Source of the DNA: Segatella baroniae B14 | GTDB lineage: Bacteria; Bacteroidota; Bacteroidia; Bacteroidales; Bacteroidaceae | Reading direction: 5' to 3' | NCBI RefSeq assembly: GCF_022024235.1 | Contig: NZ_CP091800.1 | Location: 362,001 to 426,000, forward strand | Length of the DNA stretch: 64,000 nucleotides | Part shown: in pieces, positions 24,107 through 31,898 of the stretch | Layout: every line of letters begins with the position of its first letter | Numbering within the stretch: the first letter of the stretch is position 1 | The notes under the pieces: generated by a model | Told to the model about the DNA's origin: nothing | The model's input: the letters and a program-made list of their open reading frames with translations, nothing else | The model's database searches: none | Made by a program: the position numbers and the translations under genes

Positions 24107-25282
24107 ATGAAAAAAATATTTCTATATATGACACTTGTCGCCATGACATGGACAAGTTGTACCAATTCATCTAATCAGGAGAATAAAGTGGAAGAAGAGG
24201 AAACTTCCGAAATCGAGTCAGAAGTAACAGATGTTACCCTAACCGATGCACAAGTGAAGAAGTTGGGTATAACTTTTGGTGCTTTACCTACCCATGAATT
24301 TTCAGGAGAGATTGAAGCCAATGGCAAGTTGGCTGTGGCTCCTCAAAGTCAAGCTTCGGTATCTCCTTATACCGGTGGTAATGTAAAACAGATACTTGTA
24401 CGAGAAGGACAGCAAGTGACCAAGGGACAGGTATTGGCACTGCTCTCTCATCCCGATTTACTCGACGTACAGAACCGCTATCTTGACGCCTATAATCGTC
24501 TTATTTATGTAGGTAAGGAATATGAACGTCAGCGTAAACTCTACAGTGAGAAGATTGGTTCTGGTAAAGATTATCAACAGATTCTTTCAGAGTATCGTCT
24601 GCTTCTGGGACAACTTCGTACGACAGGTGCTCAACTTCGCATGATGGGCATTCATCCGGCATCTATAGTCCGTGGTAAAACAGTAACAGCTATCGCCCTT
24701 CGTGCACCGATTGCCGGTACTATAGAAGAGATTTCGGCTGAAATCGGACAGTATGTCGATAATCAGATGACGATGTTTCATATAGTGAATTTTAGTAATA
24801 TCTATGCAGATCTGTTGGTATTTGAGAAAGATTTACCCAAGATACGAGTAGGACAGAAGGTTAATTTCGAACTGAAGTCTGGCTGTGGCGATAAATTTAC
24901 GGGCAAGATAACTTCTGTAGGCAGAATATTCGACAATAGTCCGAAAGCAGCTCATGTACGTGCTACAATAGTAGGACCGAAATATGAGTTTGTTGAGGGG
25001 CTCTATCTTTGTGGAAAAATAGCCTCTGATGCGCACAAGATGTATGCCCTGTCTACAGAGGGTATAGTCTCTGATGCAGGTAAGACCTATGCCTTTACGG
25101 TAAGTAGAGGTAAGGGCTCTTACACTTTTCATCCTGTAGAGGTAAACACGGGGAAAGAAGAAAACGGCTATGTAGAGCTGAAACTGATAGATAAACAGAG
25201 TCTTCATGCACAGTTTGCTTTGAATGGAGCTTATTATATATTGTCAGAGATGAAGAAAGCTGAAACGGGTGAGGATGATTAA
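24107..25282 (+). CDS. CzcB-like periplasmic adaptor lipoprotein
   Basis: 391 residues, lipoprotein (signal ends TWTSCTN, Cys18). The adaptor landmarks are an acidic linker (about 25-45), barrel-sandwich half 'SPYTGGNVKQILVREGQQVT' continuing 'KGQVLALLSHPDLLD', a helical hairpin (about 125-180), the second lipoyl half 'RAPIAGTIEEISAEIGQYV', and a beta-barrel domain. It bridges RND pump and outer-membrane protein. The gene order RND-OMF-MFP is common in this phylum. Last gene of the operon. Confidence 0.9.
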   Translation: MKKIFLYMTLVAMTWTSCTNSSNQENKVEEEETSEIESEVTDVTLTDAQVKKLGITFGALPTHEFSGEIEANGKLAVAPQSQASVSPYTGGNVKQILVREGQQVTKGQVLALLSHPDLLDVQNRYLDAYNRLIYVGKEYERQRKLYSEKIGSGKDYQQILSEYRLLLGQLRTTGAQLRMMGIHPASIVRGKTVTAIALRAPIAGTIEEISAEIGQYVDNQMTMFHIVNFSNIYADLLVFEKDLPKIRVGQKVNFELKSGCGDKFTGKITSVGRIFDNSPKAAHVRATIVGPKYEFVEGLYLCGKIASDAHKMYALSTEGIVSDAGKTYAFTVSRGKGSYTFHPVEVNTGKEENGYVELKLIDKQSLHAQFALNGAYYILSEMKKAETGEDD

Positions 25283-25393
25283 TCCTTACCCCTTTTTAAG
25301 TCGAAATAACTATTGATCCTTGATACATGTCAAGAATACACCTAAAATGTGCTGAAAAACATAGAATTGTTTGGTGTGTTCGTACACAATGCG

Positions 25394-25451
25394 TATCTTT
25401 GCAGTGTAAAAAAGAAATAAAAGAAAGTATAACGAGACCAATAGGGGTCTC
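25394..25451 (+). promoter_or_regulatory. Promoter and leader hairpin of a 29-residue peptide gene
   Basis: TATCTTTG at 25394-25401 is a good -7 box. In the leader GAGACC (25434-25439) and GGTCTC (25446-25451) form a 6-bp hairpin, followed by CATAAAGATGTAGAAAGG and the start. The second peptide gene (33493) has an equivalent hairpin and the same GTAGAAAGGATAATAATTATG segment. Confidence 0.6.
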
Positions 25452-25477
25452 ATAAAGATGTAGAAAGGATAATAATT

Positions 25478-25567
25478 ATGATGACATTAATGGTAGTTTT
25501 AGCAGTAGTAGTAGCAGTAGCAGCAAATGCAGTAAACGTAAACAACAATATCGCTGCTAACAAGTAA
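25478..25567 (+). CDS. 29-residue hydrophobic peptide, copy 1
   Basis: The frame reads MMTLMVVLAVVVAVAANAVN then VNNNIAANK: one alanine/valine membrane helix with a short polar tail. The paralogue at 33493 (MTALVIVLAVVVTAIAMAVN...) keeps the length, the VLAVVV core and the NVN.NI.A.K tail. Both have their own promoter, a leader hairpin, an identical GTAGAAAGGATAATAATTATG before the start, and a strong terminator, so these are stand-alone small transcripts. Function unknown; a small membrane regulator or a type I toxin are possible, but no antisense RNA has been shown. Confidence 0.6.
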   Translation: MMTLMVVLAVVVAVAANAVNVNNNIAANK

Positions 25568-25637
25568 AAAAGGTAAAGTAGCTGTCGATGTTATATGACA
25601 GCCTTACAAGCAAATTCTTAAAAACAAAATATATAGA

Positions 25638-25677
25638 CCGGATTTCTTCGAATAGAAGGAATTCGGTTTCTTTTTTG
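25638..25677 (+). terminator. Terminator of peptide copy 1
   Basis: CCGGATTTCTTC and GAAGGAATTCGG pair (with G-T or A-C weak positions) around GAATA, followed by TTTCTTTTTTG. Confidence 0.7.
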
Positions 25678-25716
25678 TTGTATTAGTCGATTGTATAGCT
25701 ATCAATTTAATTTTTT

Positions 25717-25897
25717 ATGTGTCGAAAAGTGTAGCTTTGTAGTAAATTTATGTGTCGAAAAGTGTAGTAAATACTTGTTTTTATGTGTCGAAAAGTGTAG
25801 CTTTGCAGCGAATTTATGTGTCGAAAAGTGTAGTAAATACTTGTTTTTATGTGTCGAAAAGTGTAACTTTGCAGCGAATTTATGTGTCGAAAAGTGT
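25717..25897 (+). repeat. Six 33-bp spaced repeats upstream of the DUF4143 ATPase
   Basis: ATGTGTCGAAAAGTGT occurs at 25717, 25750, 25783, 25816, 25849 and 25882, exactly every 33 bases. Flanks alternate so the true unit is 66 bp. Every second unit is followed by a -7-like box: TAGCTTTG at 25732 and 25798, TAACTTTG at 25864. The array ends 7 bases before the ATPase start, so it lies in its promoter/leader and can expand or contract in steps of 11 codons. Confidence 0.85.
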
Positions 25898-25904
25898 TAT
25901 TGTT

Positions 25905-27185
25905 ATGGAAAGAATAGTGCTAAAACAGCTTATAGAATGGAAGAATAGTGCTGATAGGAAGCCTCTGATTCTAAATGGTGCGCGTCAGGTTGGTAAAACT
26001 TGGCTGCTACAAGAACTTGCCCGAAAGGAATACAAGAAACAGGCATATATTGTTTGCAGAAAGAATGAACTTGTTCGGCAGGTGTTTGCTCAAGATTTTG
26101 ATGTAGAAAGAATCTTACGTGCGTTGTGTGCAATAACAGGAGTAGATATTACCCCAGGGGATACGCTTATAATTCTTGATGAGGTTCAGGATATTCCAGA
26201 AGCAATTGAAGCGCTTAAATATTTTAGGGAAGAAGCTCCGCAATATCATATTGCTGTAGCGGGTTCTTTATTGGGAATTTCTTTGCACGAAGGAGTCTCT
26301 TATCCGGTTGGGAAAGTGGATGAAATAAATGTTTATCCTATGAACTTTCGTGAGTTCCTTCTTGCTAAAGGTGAGGATGAAATGTGCAAGTTGCTTGATG
26401 CAAAAGACTATCAAACCACTAATTTGATACATGAAAAATATGTAGATCTTCTTCGCCAATATTATTATGTTGGTGGAATGCCTGAAGCGGTAAAAAAATA
26501 TATAGATACTGCAGGACTGCAAGAGGTAAGAAAAATACAAGAGAATATTCTTGTTGGCTACGAAAAAGATTTTTCGAAGCATGCTCCTAAGGATTTGGTT
26601 CCCCGAATTCGTCAGGTATGGAAAAGTATGCCGTCGCAATTATTCAAAGAGAACAAAAAATTTATTTATGGTGTAATCAAGAAAGGAGCAAGGGCCAAGG
26701 AGTATGAACTAGCAATTCAATGGCTTGTTGATGCAGGTTTAGTATATAAAGTATCAAGATGTACAAAACCGGCTTCACCTTTAGGAATCTATGAAGATGT
26801 AAGTGTTTTTAAATTATATATGGTCGACGTGGGTTTGCTTGGTGCTATGGTAAAAGCTGACCCTGCTACAATATTGATCAAAAATAATAAGTTTACAGAA
26901 TATAAAGGTGGTATGACAGAGCAGTATGTATTACAACAGTTTAAAAGCGAAGGTGTTGCACCTATTTTTTATTTTTCTGCTGATGATAGCCGTTTAGAAA
27001 TGGATTTTCTTATAGAGGCCAAAGGTAATATAGTACCAATAGAAGTTAAAGCAGAAGAAAATGTAAAAGCAAATTCTTTAATGAACTTTCTGCAAAGACA
27101 TCCTGATATTACAGGACGTCGATATAGCATGCTGCCGTATATACGTCAAGAGCAGTTGCTGTGTATGCCTTTATATATGGTTTAG
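25905..27185 (+). CDS. DUF4143-type ATPase
   Basis: 426 residues. An AAA-type N-half with Walker A 'LNGARQVGKTWLLQEL' at about 23-38 and Walker B 'LIILDEVQDI' near 88-97 is followed by the DUF4143 C-terminal half ending in a PD-(D/E)XK-like segment 'LEMDFLIEAKGNIVPIEVKA'. The family (COG1373) is abundant in Bacteroidota and its role is unresolved; links to defence or to DNA handling are proposed. Start at 25905 is chosen after the 33-bp repeat array, because earlier in-frame Met codons lie inside the repeats. Codon use and neighbours suggest an accessory gene. Nothing else in the operon. Confidence 0.8.
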   Translation: MERIVLKQLIEWKNSADRKPLILNGARQVGKTWLLQELARKEYKKQAYIVCRKNELVRQVFAQDFDVERILRALCAITGVDITPGDTLIILDEVQDIPEAIEALKYFREEAPQYHIAVAGSLLGISLHEGVSYPVGKVDEINVYPMNFREFLLAKGEDEMCKLLDAKDYQTTNLIHEKYVDLLRQYYYVGGMPEAVKKYIDTAGLQEVRKIQENILVGYEKDFSKHAPKDLVPRIRQVWKSMPSQLFKENKKFIYGVIKKGARAKEYELAIQWLVDAGLVYKVSRCTKPASPLGIYEDVSVFKLYMVDVGLLGAMVKADPATILIKNNKFTEYKGGMTEQYVLQQFKSEGVAPIFYFSADDSRLEMDFLIEAKGNIVPIEVKAEENVKANSLMNFLQRHPDITGRRYSMLPYIRQEQLLCMPLYMV

Positions 27186-27255
27186 TTTGATTCTAAAAAG
27201 TATGGTATTACCTTAATTTCGAGAATTAAAATTTACTATTATCCGAAAATATTTG

Positions 27256-27318
27256 TACATTTGCGAAATCTTCTCATAATAGTAAAAATTACGATGAAGA
27301 TTCGTAGTTTTTACTATT
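27256..27318 (+). promoter_or_regulatory. Orphan promoter with 16-bp inverted repeat
   Basis: TACATTTG at 27256-27263 is a -7-like box. It is followed by AATAGTAAAAATTACG (27278-27293) and CGTAGTTTTTACTATT (27303-27318), inverted arms with one mismatch. A reading frame of only 11 codons starts between the arms. No gene follows, so this may be a remnant of a lost gene's leader or a small RNA. Confidence 0.4.
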
Positions 27319-27411
27319 TATTGGTTTAAGAGTGGCACACCTTCATTTTTATTCTTCTTTTTGTTCAAAGCTATGTAAGTGCCCCATAAAAGTATGATCA
27401 TGTAACCACTA

Positions 27412-27499
27412 TACTTTTATCGAATAAACATCATACTTTTATCACGTAAACATCATACTTTTAGATAGTCAATATTATACTTTCGTAATTTATTGGGAA
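27412..27499 (+). repeat. 22-bp tandem repeats
   Basis: TACTTTTATC-N3-TAAACATCA-type units start at 27412, 27434, 27456 and 27478, exactly 22 bases apart, with increasing divergence. An inverted single copy (AAAAGTATGAT) is at 27388-27398. The units are too short and contiguous, without spacers, to be CRISPR. Confidence 0.65.
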
Positions 27500-27750
27500 T
27501 GGTGATAGAGATAGAGACATGTGCGTGGTGTCTTTATGATTGTGTATAGTGTACATACGTTCAGGATTCGAATGCATGCAGTCAGAAATGTAATCTTTGT
27601 GAGATTTTTTAGCATGAGATTTTCTACACTGGTATTTTGTTAAATCATTTGACAAAAAACAGTGTCACGAAAAATCGTCATCTAGCTCAAAATTTTCAAC
27701 TTTTGGTCAGCCCATTTGGTACCTAGCGACTGCAGTTAACGCCCACCTCC

Positions 27751-27859
27751 GGCAAAACCCAAGCTCCTAGGGTGTAAAAGCTTAGGGTTTATCTCGTAAA
27801 GTCATAGGTCTTATCGAGTAAACTCTAAGGTTTTACACCCTAGGAGCTTGGGTTTTGCC
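27751..27859. repeat. Long inverted repeat with 45-bp arms
   Basis: The left arm (27751-27796) and the right arm (27815-27859) are inverted copies. The outer 29 bases are identical and the inner part has two mismatches and one indel. The loop is 18 bases. The arms begin GGCAAAACCCAAGCTCC. Such a cruciform or hairpin could be a bidirectional terminator-like structure, a miniature element or a protein-binding site; no target duplication or transposase is seen. Confidence 0.8.
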
Positions 27860-27954
27860 ACCCATTTTCCAATTGGTAAAAATGATACTGCGTAACCTCC
27901 TGATAATCAGGTAGATGTAAACTACCGTAAAATTCGCGAATTTAAGTCTTTCCA

Positions 27955-28558
27955 GCACAGCTGCGACGAATTCGCTAATTACAGAGCCGTTCATGTCAAA
28001 AATTCTCGCCAAGAACGCAAAGACGCAATGCTTTTTTTAGTGCGCGAAGAGTTTAAGAATCTAATTTTTTATAGGCTTCATATTCTTTAATAACTTTGCG
28101 TCTTAGCGTGCTTTGCGAGATTTTTTTATCCAAGATATTTTTCCGGCATAGTTGCGTCGAATAGGCAAGTTACAGAGTAGTTGATGTAAAATCTCACGCC
28201 AAGAGCGCAAAGACGCAAAGCTTTTTTTAGGATGCAAAGATTTTTAGAGTATCCGTTATTTTGTGGAGACATACGGATTTTTTTGTATAGGCTTCATATT
28301 CTTTAATAACTTTGCGTCTTAGCGTGCTTTGCGAGATTTTTTTATCCAAGATATTTTTCCGGCATAGTTGCGTCGAATAGGCAAGTTACAGAGTAGTTGA
28401 TGTAAAATCTCACGCCAAGAGCGCAAAGACGCAAAGCTTTTTTTAGGATGCAAAGATTTTTAGAGTATCCGTTATTTTGTGGAGACATACGGATTTTTTT
28501 GTAGAGGCTTTATATTCTTAATGACTTTGCGTCTTAGCGTGCTTTGCGAGATTTTCTT
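27955..28558. repeat. 216-bp tandem repeat, two full and two partial copies
   Basis: Landmark ATAGGCTTCATATTC recurs at 28071 and 28287, with a variant at 28503: period 216 bases. The two full copies differ very little. Degenerate partial copies precede (27955-28070) and follow. Each copy holds facing CGCAAAGACGCAAAGC and GCTTTGCGAGA/CTTTGCGTCTTAGCG elements, a motif repeated in many Bacteroidota genomes. Confidence 0.85.
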
Positions 28559-28673
28559 TAATCTTTTACACATTTGATTATATCTTTATATGATTTCATA
28601 AAAATAGAATACATTTATCTTATACCATAAAGGCAGATAGATTCCGAAACGAATAAAAATATGAAGAATAGGC

Positions 28674-29843
28674 TTACCTATTAATCAAAATTTCTATTAT
28701 ATCTCCTGTTTCATTCTTAAATTTCGCAGAAAAAGTCAAATCCTTGCTAGATTTTTCCTTAGCGTTCAGATAATCATTCACACCCGCTATTGGATAATTA
28801 TTATATTCGGTCAAACAAAATCCTTTTCTAAGTCCCTGTTTGTAAACATCACTATTTGTATTTATCATGGAAACATATAAGTTGCCATTCTCCCAGGAAT
28901 ATACAACATCATCATTTTTCTTTTCTATGCGAACAACTTTTCCCGAAGCATAAGGTTGATAGATCAATTTCTTTCTTTCAGGGTTAATGATGATATTTCC
29001 ATATTCAAGAATTCTACTTCCTATCAATGTTCCTCCAAAAGCCGCTTTAATAGGTATTTCGCAAAATATTCCTTCACCAAGTCTAAGTTCTTTTAGTTTC
29101 ATGAATATTTGTTCATTTGGCTTCTCGAGTCCATTAGCACCTCTAGCGGCACTTCCTATATCTCTCCATTCTATCTGCTCCATAAACAAATTTCCACTTT
29201 TCCCACTAGCGGATTTGTCATAATACTCAGACTTATCAACACGCATAAATGAATTTGCTCCTGTGTCGAACATCGCCCATCCACTACATCCATATGACAT
29301 AGAAAATTGTACGTTCAACTTATTTTTATAAGGAATTTCGAAACCGTCTTCTTTGTCGAATACATTTTTAATATCGGTCAAAACGAGCAAACTGTCTTGT
29401 AAATTAATCTTTACCGAAATTCCATTTTCAATCAAGCGATAAGCTCCCAACATGCCATCACAGTTTAATGGCATGCCCACATTGATAACTACATAATTAT
29501 AATTGGAGATAGAAACACTTCCCAATTGGAATTCACGCATAAAACCATATTCGGTTTTGTTTTTCCTCTTGTCAAATCCGCCAAATAGAATACTACCTTG
29601 CTGTTCCTTTACGATATTTCCATTCGCACTATCCAACATGAAATCACGAGCTCCAGTATCAAATAGGAACTTGTATTCCTTATTATTTATTTTTACGGGA
29701 ACATAAATATGTCCATTAATATATGATATTTTTATCGTATCACAAAATCCCTTTTTTGATAAAAGAAGCTCTGTATTGGTAGCAGCAAATAGCAATGAAC
29801 TTTGTAGAGTATAAAATAACAGTAAAGAAAATAGAACTCTCAT
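28674..29843 (-). CDS. Secreted aspartyl protease with two DTG motifs and a PDZ-like end
   Basis: 389 residues with a signal peptide (ends LLFAA, about residue 21). Two catalytic-type motifs are present: 'FLFDTGARDF' near residue 59 and 'AMFDTGANSF' near residue 190, so both lobes of a pepsin-like pair are encoded in one chain, where most bacterial members are single-lobe retropepsin-like. The C-terminal 85 residues ('VSMINTNSDVYKQGLRKGFC', then 'NNYPIAGVNDYL') look like a PDZ domain. Probably periplasmic or surface peptidase; substrate unknown. A TAAATTTG -7 box on the minus strand (29969-29962) gives a leader of about 115 bases. Confidence 0.75.
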   Translation of the reverse strand: MRVLFSLLLFYTLQSSLLFAATNTELLLSKKGFCDTIKISYINGHIYVPVKINNKEYKFLFDTGARDFMLDSANGNIVKEQQGSILFGGFDKRKNKTEYGFMREFQLGSVSISNYNYVVINVGMPLNCDGMLGAYRLIENGISVKINLQDSLLVLTDIKNVFDKEDGFEIPYKNKLNVQFSMSYGCSGWAMFDTGANSFMRVDKSEYYDKSASGKSGNLFMEQIEWRDIGSAARGANGLEKPNEQIFMKLKELRLGEGIFCEIPIKAAFGGTLIGSRILEYGNIIINPERKKLIYQPYASGKVVRIEKKNDDVVYSWENGNLYVSMINTNSDVYKQGLRKGFCLTEYNNYPIAGVNDYLNAKEKSSKDLTFSAKFKNETGDIIEILINR

Positions 29844-29961
29844 ACCAATAATACGTTTATAATGATAATATGTCTATATATCTATTTTAATAATAAATAC
29901 CATAGCTACTTTTTGTATGTTCTCACTTAAAGTAACTAAACGCGAATTCAACAAGCAAGTG

Positions 29962-29969
29962 CAAATTTA
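29962..29969 (-). promoter_or_regulatory. Promoter -7 box of the aspartyl protease
   Basis: TAAATTTG on the minus strand matches TAnnTTTG. No clear -33 TTTG at the expected distance. Confidence 0.45.
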
Positions 29970-30136
29970 GTTTATATTCTTCATAAAACACTCTTTTGGT
30001 ATTGAAAAGTTGAGTTTTGCTGTTGGCTAATGTGTTTAAATGTTATAGATTTTGGTATATATTTCATATCTCTTCATGTTTGCTGAGAAAATCGACCAGT
30101 TAATAGATTACTTATGTTTATCATCTATTTATTGGT

Positions 30137-30144
30137 TAATTTTG
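30137..30144 (+). promoter_or_regulatory. Promoter -7 box of the AraC regulator
   Basis: TAATTTTG matches TAnnTTTG, 30 bases before the start at 30174. Confidence 0.5.
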
Positions 30145-30173
30145 CAAATTATACAATAAAATAGACTTAGCGA

Positions 30174-31049
30174 ATGACTTGGATTTCATTTTTTTCTTCG
30201 ATGCTTGGTGTGGAACGGGAAGAGTTTCCACAGAAAGAGTGTGTGACGGCTGAGGCTCAGGCTGAAAAGAAACCGGTAAAGCTACAGCCTGAAAAAATTG
30301 TGATTGTAGCTGATGAAAGTCACTATACTTCTTCATGTTTGGTTCAGTTGGCTGAAGAATATCCGGTGATAGTGTGTGAAGATGGACAAAAAGCGATGTT
30401 ACAGATTTTGGAACAGAAGCCGGCACTGGTCATAGCGAATAGCCAGTTGCCAACTATGAATGGTATTCAGCTCTGTACCTGTATACGAAATAATTTTAAT
30501 GTCAATGACATTCCTGTTATAATTCTCTCTGATCATCCTTCGGATCAGGAGCGTCTAGATAGTTTGGCATCAGGTGCCAGTGATTATTTTTGTATGTCGG
30601 TATCGCTTATCATGCTTCGTACACGTATACATAGTCTTATCAATCAGTATAATACTGTAATCAAAAAGTATGCTGTGAGAGAAATAGAAGGAAAAGCCAT
30701 ACAAGAAATCAACTTGCAGACGCATGATGAGAAGTTGATGGAAAATATTTTAGTTGTGATTAGCAATAACATGAGTAACCCAGAATTGACAGTAGAAACC
30801 TTGTCAGAAGGTGTGGGCATAAGTCGAGGCCACTTGTATCGTAAGGTGAGGGAAATGACAAATGACACTCCGCATGCTCTTGTTCGCAAGATACGACTTC
30901 AACAAGCGGCTCGACTTTTAGCAGAGCATCATTATAATGTGTCGCGTGTCATGCGCGTTTGTGGCTTCCGTAATGCTTCTTCCTTTGCTCGTATGTTTAA
31001 GCAAACTTACGGTAAATCGCCAACCGATTTTATGAATCAGAGTTATTAA
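30174..31049 (+). CDS. AraC-family regulator with degenerate receiver domain
   Basis: 291 residues: a receiver-like domain (about 40-160) and a C-terminal AraC helix-turn-helix pair (about 190-290, 'MSNPELTVETLSEGVGISRG' and 'NVSRVMRVCGFRNASSFARM'). The receiver lost key residues: the phospho-acceptor Asp is Asn/Ser in 'LVIANSQLPTMNG' and the switch Lys is Met in 'DYFCMSVSL', while the acidic pocket (Asp47-Glu48, 'IVADES') remains. It is therefore unlikely to work by phosphorylation. The layout resembles the C-terminal part of Bacteroidota hybrid two-component systems, but it stands alone with its own promoter and terminator. Target genes unknown; the neighbouring flavodoxin and GH28 genes are candidates. 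Confidence 0.8.
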   Translation: MTWISFFSSMLGVEREEFPQKECVTAEAQAEKKPVKLQPEKIVIVADESHYTSSCLVQLAEEYPVIVCEDGQKAMLQILEQKPALVIANSQLPTMNGIQLCTCIRNNFNVNDIPVIILSDHPSDQERLDSLASGASDYFCMSVSLIMLRTRIHSLINQYNTVIKKYAVREIEGKAIQEINLQTHDEKLMENILVVISNNMSNPELTVETLSEGVGISRGHLYRKVREMTNDTPHALVRKIRLQQAARLLAEHHYNVSRVMRVCGFRNASSFARMFKQTYGKSPTDFMNQSY

Positions 31050-31086
31050 GCAGAAAACTTAATAACATGAATTTGTATAAACGTGT

Positions 31087-31120
31087 ATGGGGAAGAATAT
31101 GTTAACGTTTTCTTCCCCAT
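31087..31120. terminator. Terminator hairpin between convergent genes
   Basis: ATGGGGAAGAA and TTCTTCCCCAT form a perfect 11-bp stem around a 12-base loop between the AraC gene and the minus-strand flavodoxin gene. Confidence 0.7.
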
Positions 31121-31174
31121 ATATATTGAAGGAAAGTATCTTATTTCGAGAATAGAATCTAAGATGAACTGTGA

Positions 31175-31801
31175 TTATCGAATAAAATTCATTGGATTCC
31201 AAGTTTCAGTTTCAGGTTTTTCAGCAGCTTCTACACCATGGAATTTTTTGAGCATCCATGCCATGTTACGACCTAGCTGTCGCATGGTCTGCATACCTTC
31301 TTTATCTTGAGCAGCCTCACCTGGAGTACGACCATAAGCGATGTTCCAGTACTGAGATGGAACTTGTGGCATATTCATCATTTCGAACGCCATGTTTAAG
31401 GTCTGGAATGCAGCTGAAGCACCACCACGGCGACAAATAGCTACATTAGCAACGGGTTTGAAGCGGAAAGCATTGCCTCCTGCATAAAGCATACGCTGAA
31501 TAAGGGCCAAAAGGGCACCATTAGGTTGACCATAATAAACTGGCGAACCGAAAACAAAAGCGTCTGCTGTTTCTGCTTTTTCGAGAATGCTGTTGCAGAT
31601 ATCGTCGTTGAATACGCAACGGTTATTTCCTTTTTGGGCGCAGGCACCACAGGCAATGCAACCACGAACGGGCTTGTTGCCAATCTCTACAATCTCTGTC
31701 TCAATACCTTCTGCTTCAAGGGTTTTGGCTATTTCTGATAATGCGATAAATGTGTTGCCGTTCTTTACGGCACTTCCGCTAACTAGTAGTACTTTCATCA
31801 T
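31175..31801 (-). CDS. Flavodoxin-like NAD(P)H-dependent FMN reductase family protein
   Basis: 208 residues. 'VLLVSGSAVKNGNTFIALSE' near the start is the flavin-phosphate loop, 'CIACGACAQKGNNRCVFNDD' is the cysteine cluster of the iron-sulfur flavoprotein-like subgroup, and 'ADAFVFGSPVYYGQPNGALL' is the flavin-ring segment. It is a cytoplasmic flavoprotein, probably an electron-transfer or quinone/iron reductase. Start ATG 31801 is preferred over 31843 because a TATTTTTG -7 box (31840-31833) lies inside the longer frame. It may be a target of the adjacent AraC protein. Confidence 0.78.
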   Translation of the reverse strand: MMKVLLVSGSAVKNGNTFIALSEIAKTLEAEGIETEIVEIGNKPVRGCIACGACAQKGNNRCVFNDDICNSILEKAETADAFVFGSPVYYGQPNGALLALIQRMLYAGGNAFRFKPVANVAICRRGGASAAFQTLNMAFEMMNMPQVPSQYWNIAYGRTPGEAAQDKEGMQTMRQLGRNMAWMLKKFHGVEAAEKPETETWNPMNFIR

Positions 31802-31898
31802 GTTTTTGTGTAATTGTTTGTTGTTCGTGCGACAAAAATACATAATCTTTTTGAAAAATACGAGTTTATCAATAAAAGATTATATTTGTGCCTCTGTC

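Larger units (their letters stand above)
27500..28673. other. Gene-free, repeat-rich intergenic region
   Basis: Together with 27186-27499 about 1.5 kb lies between the ATPase and the aspartyl protease without a credible gene. It contains the long inverted repeat (27751-27859), small palindromes such as AAATTCGCGAATTT near 27930, and the 216-bp tandem repeat (to about 28558). No transposase fragment is readable in any frame. Confidence 0.7.

Noticed and set aside
25691..25948. Frame encoding repeated CVEKCS units, resembling a metal-binding repeat protein
   Set aside because: It is created by the 33-bp DNA repeats; the same DNA is leader sequence of the ATPase and the frame has no ribosome site or ending domain.
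27388..27499. Short regularly spaced repeats that could be taken for a CRISPR array
   Set aside because: Units of 22 bases are contiguous without spacers, diverge along the run, and no cas gene is present.
27751..27859. Insertion-sequence end for the long inverted repeat
   Set aside because: No transposase frame, no second copy in the window and no target-site duplication could be found.
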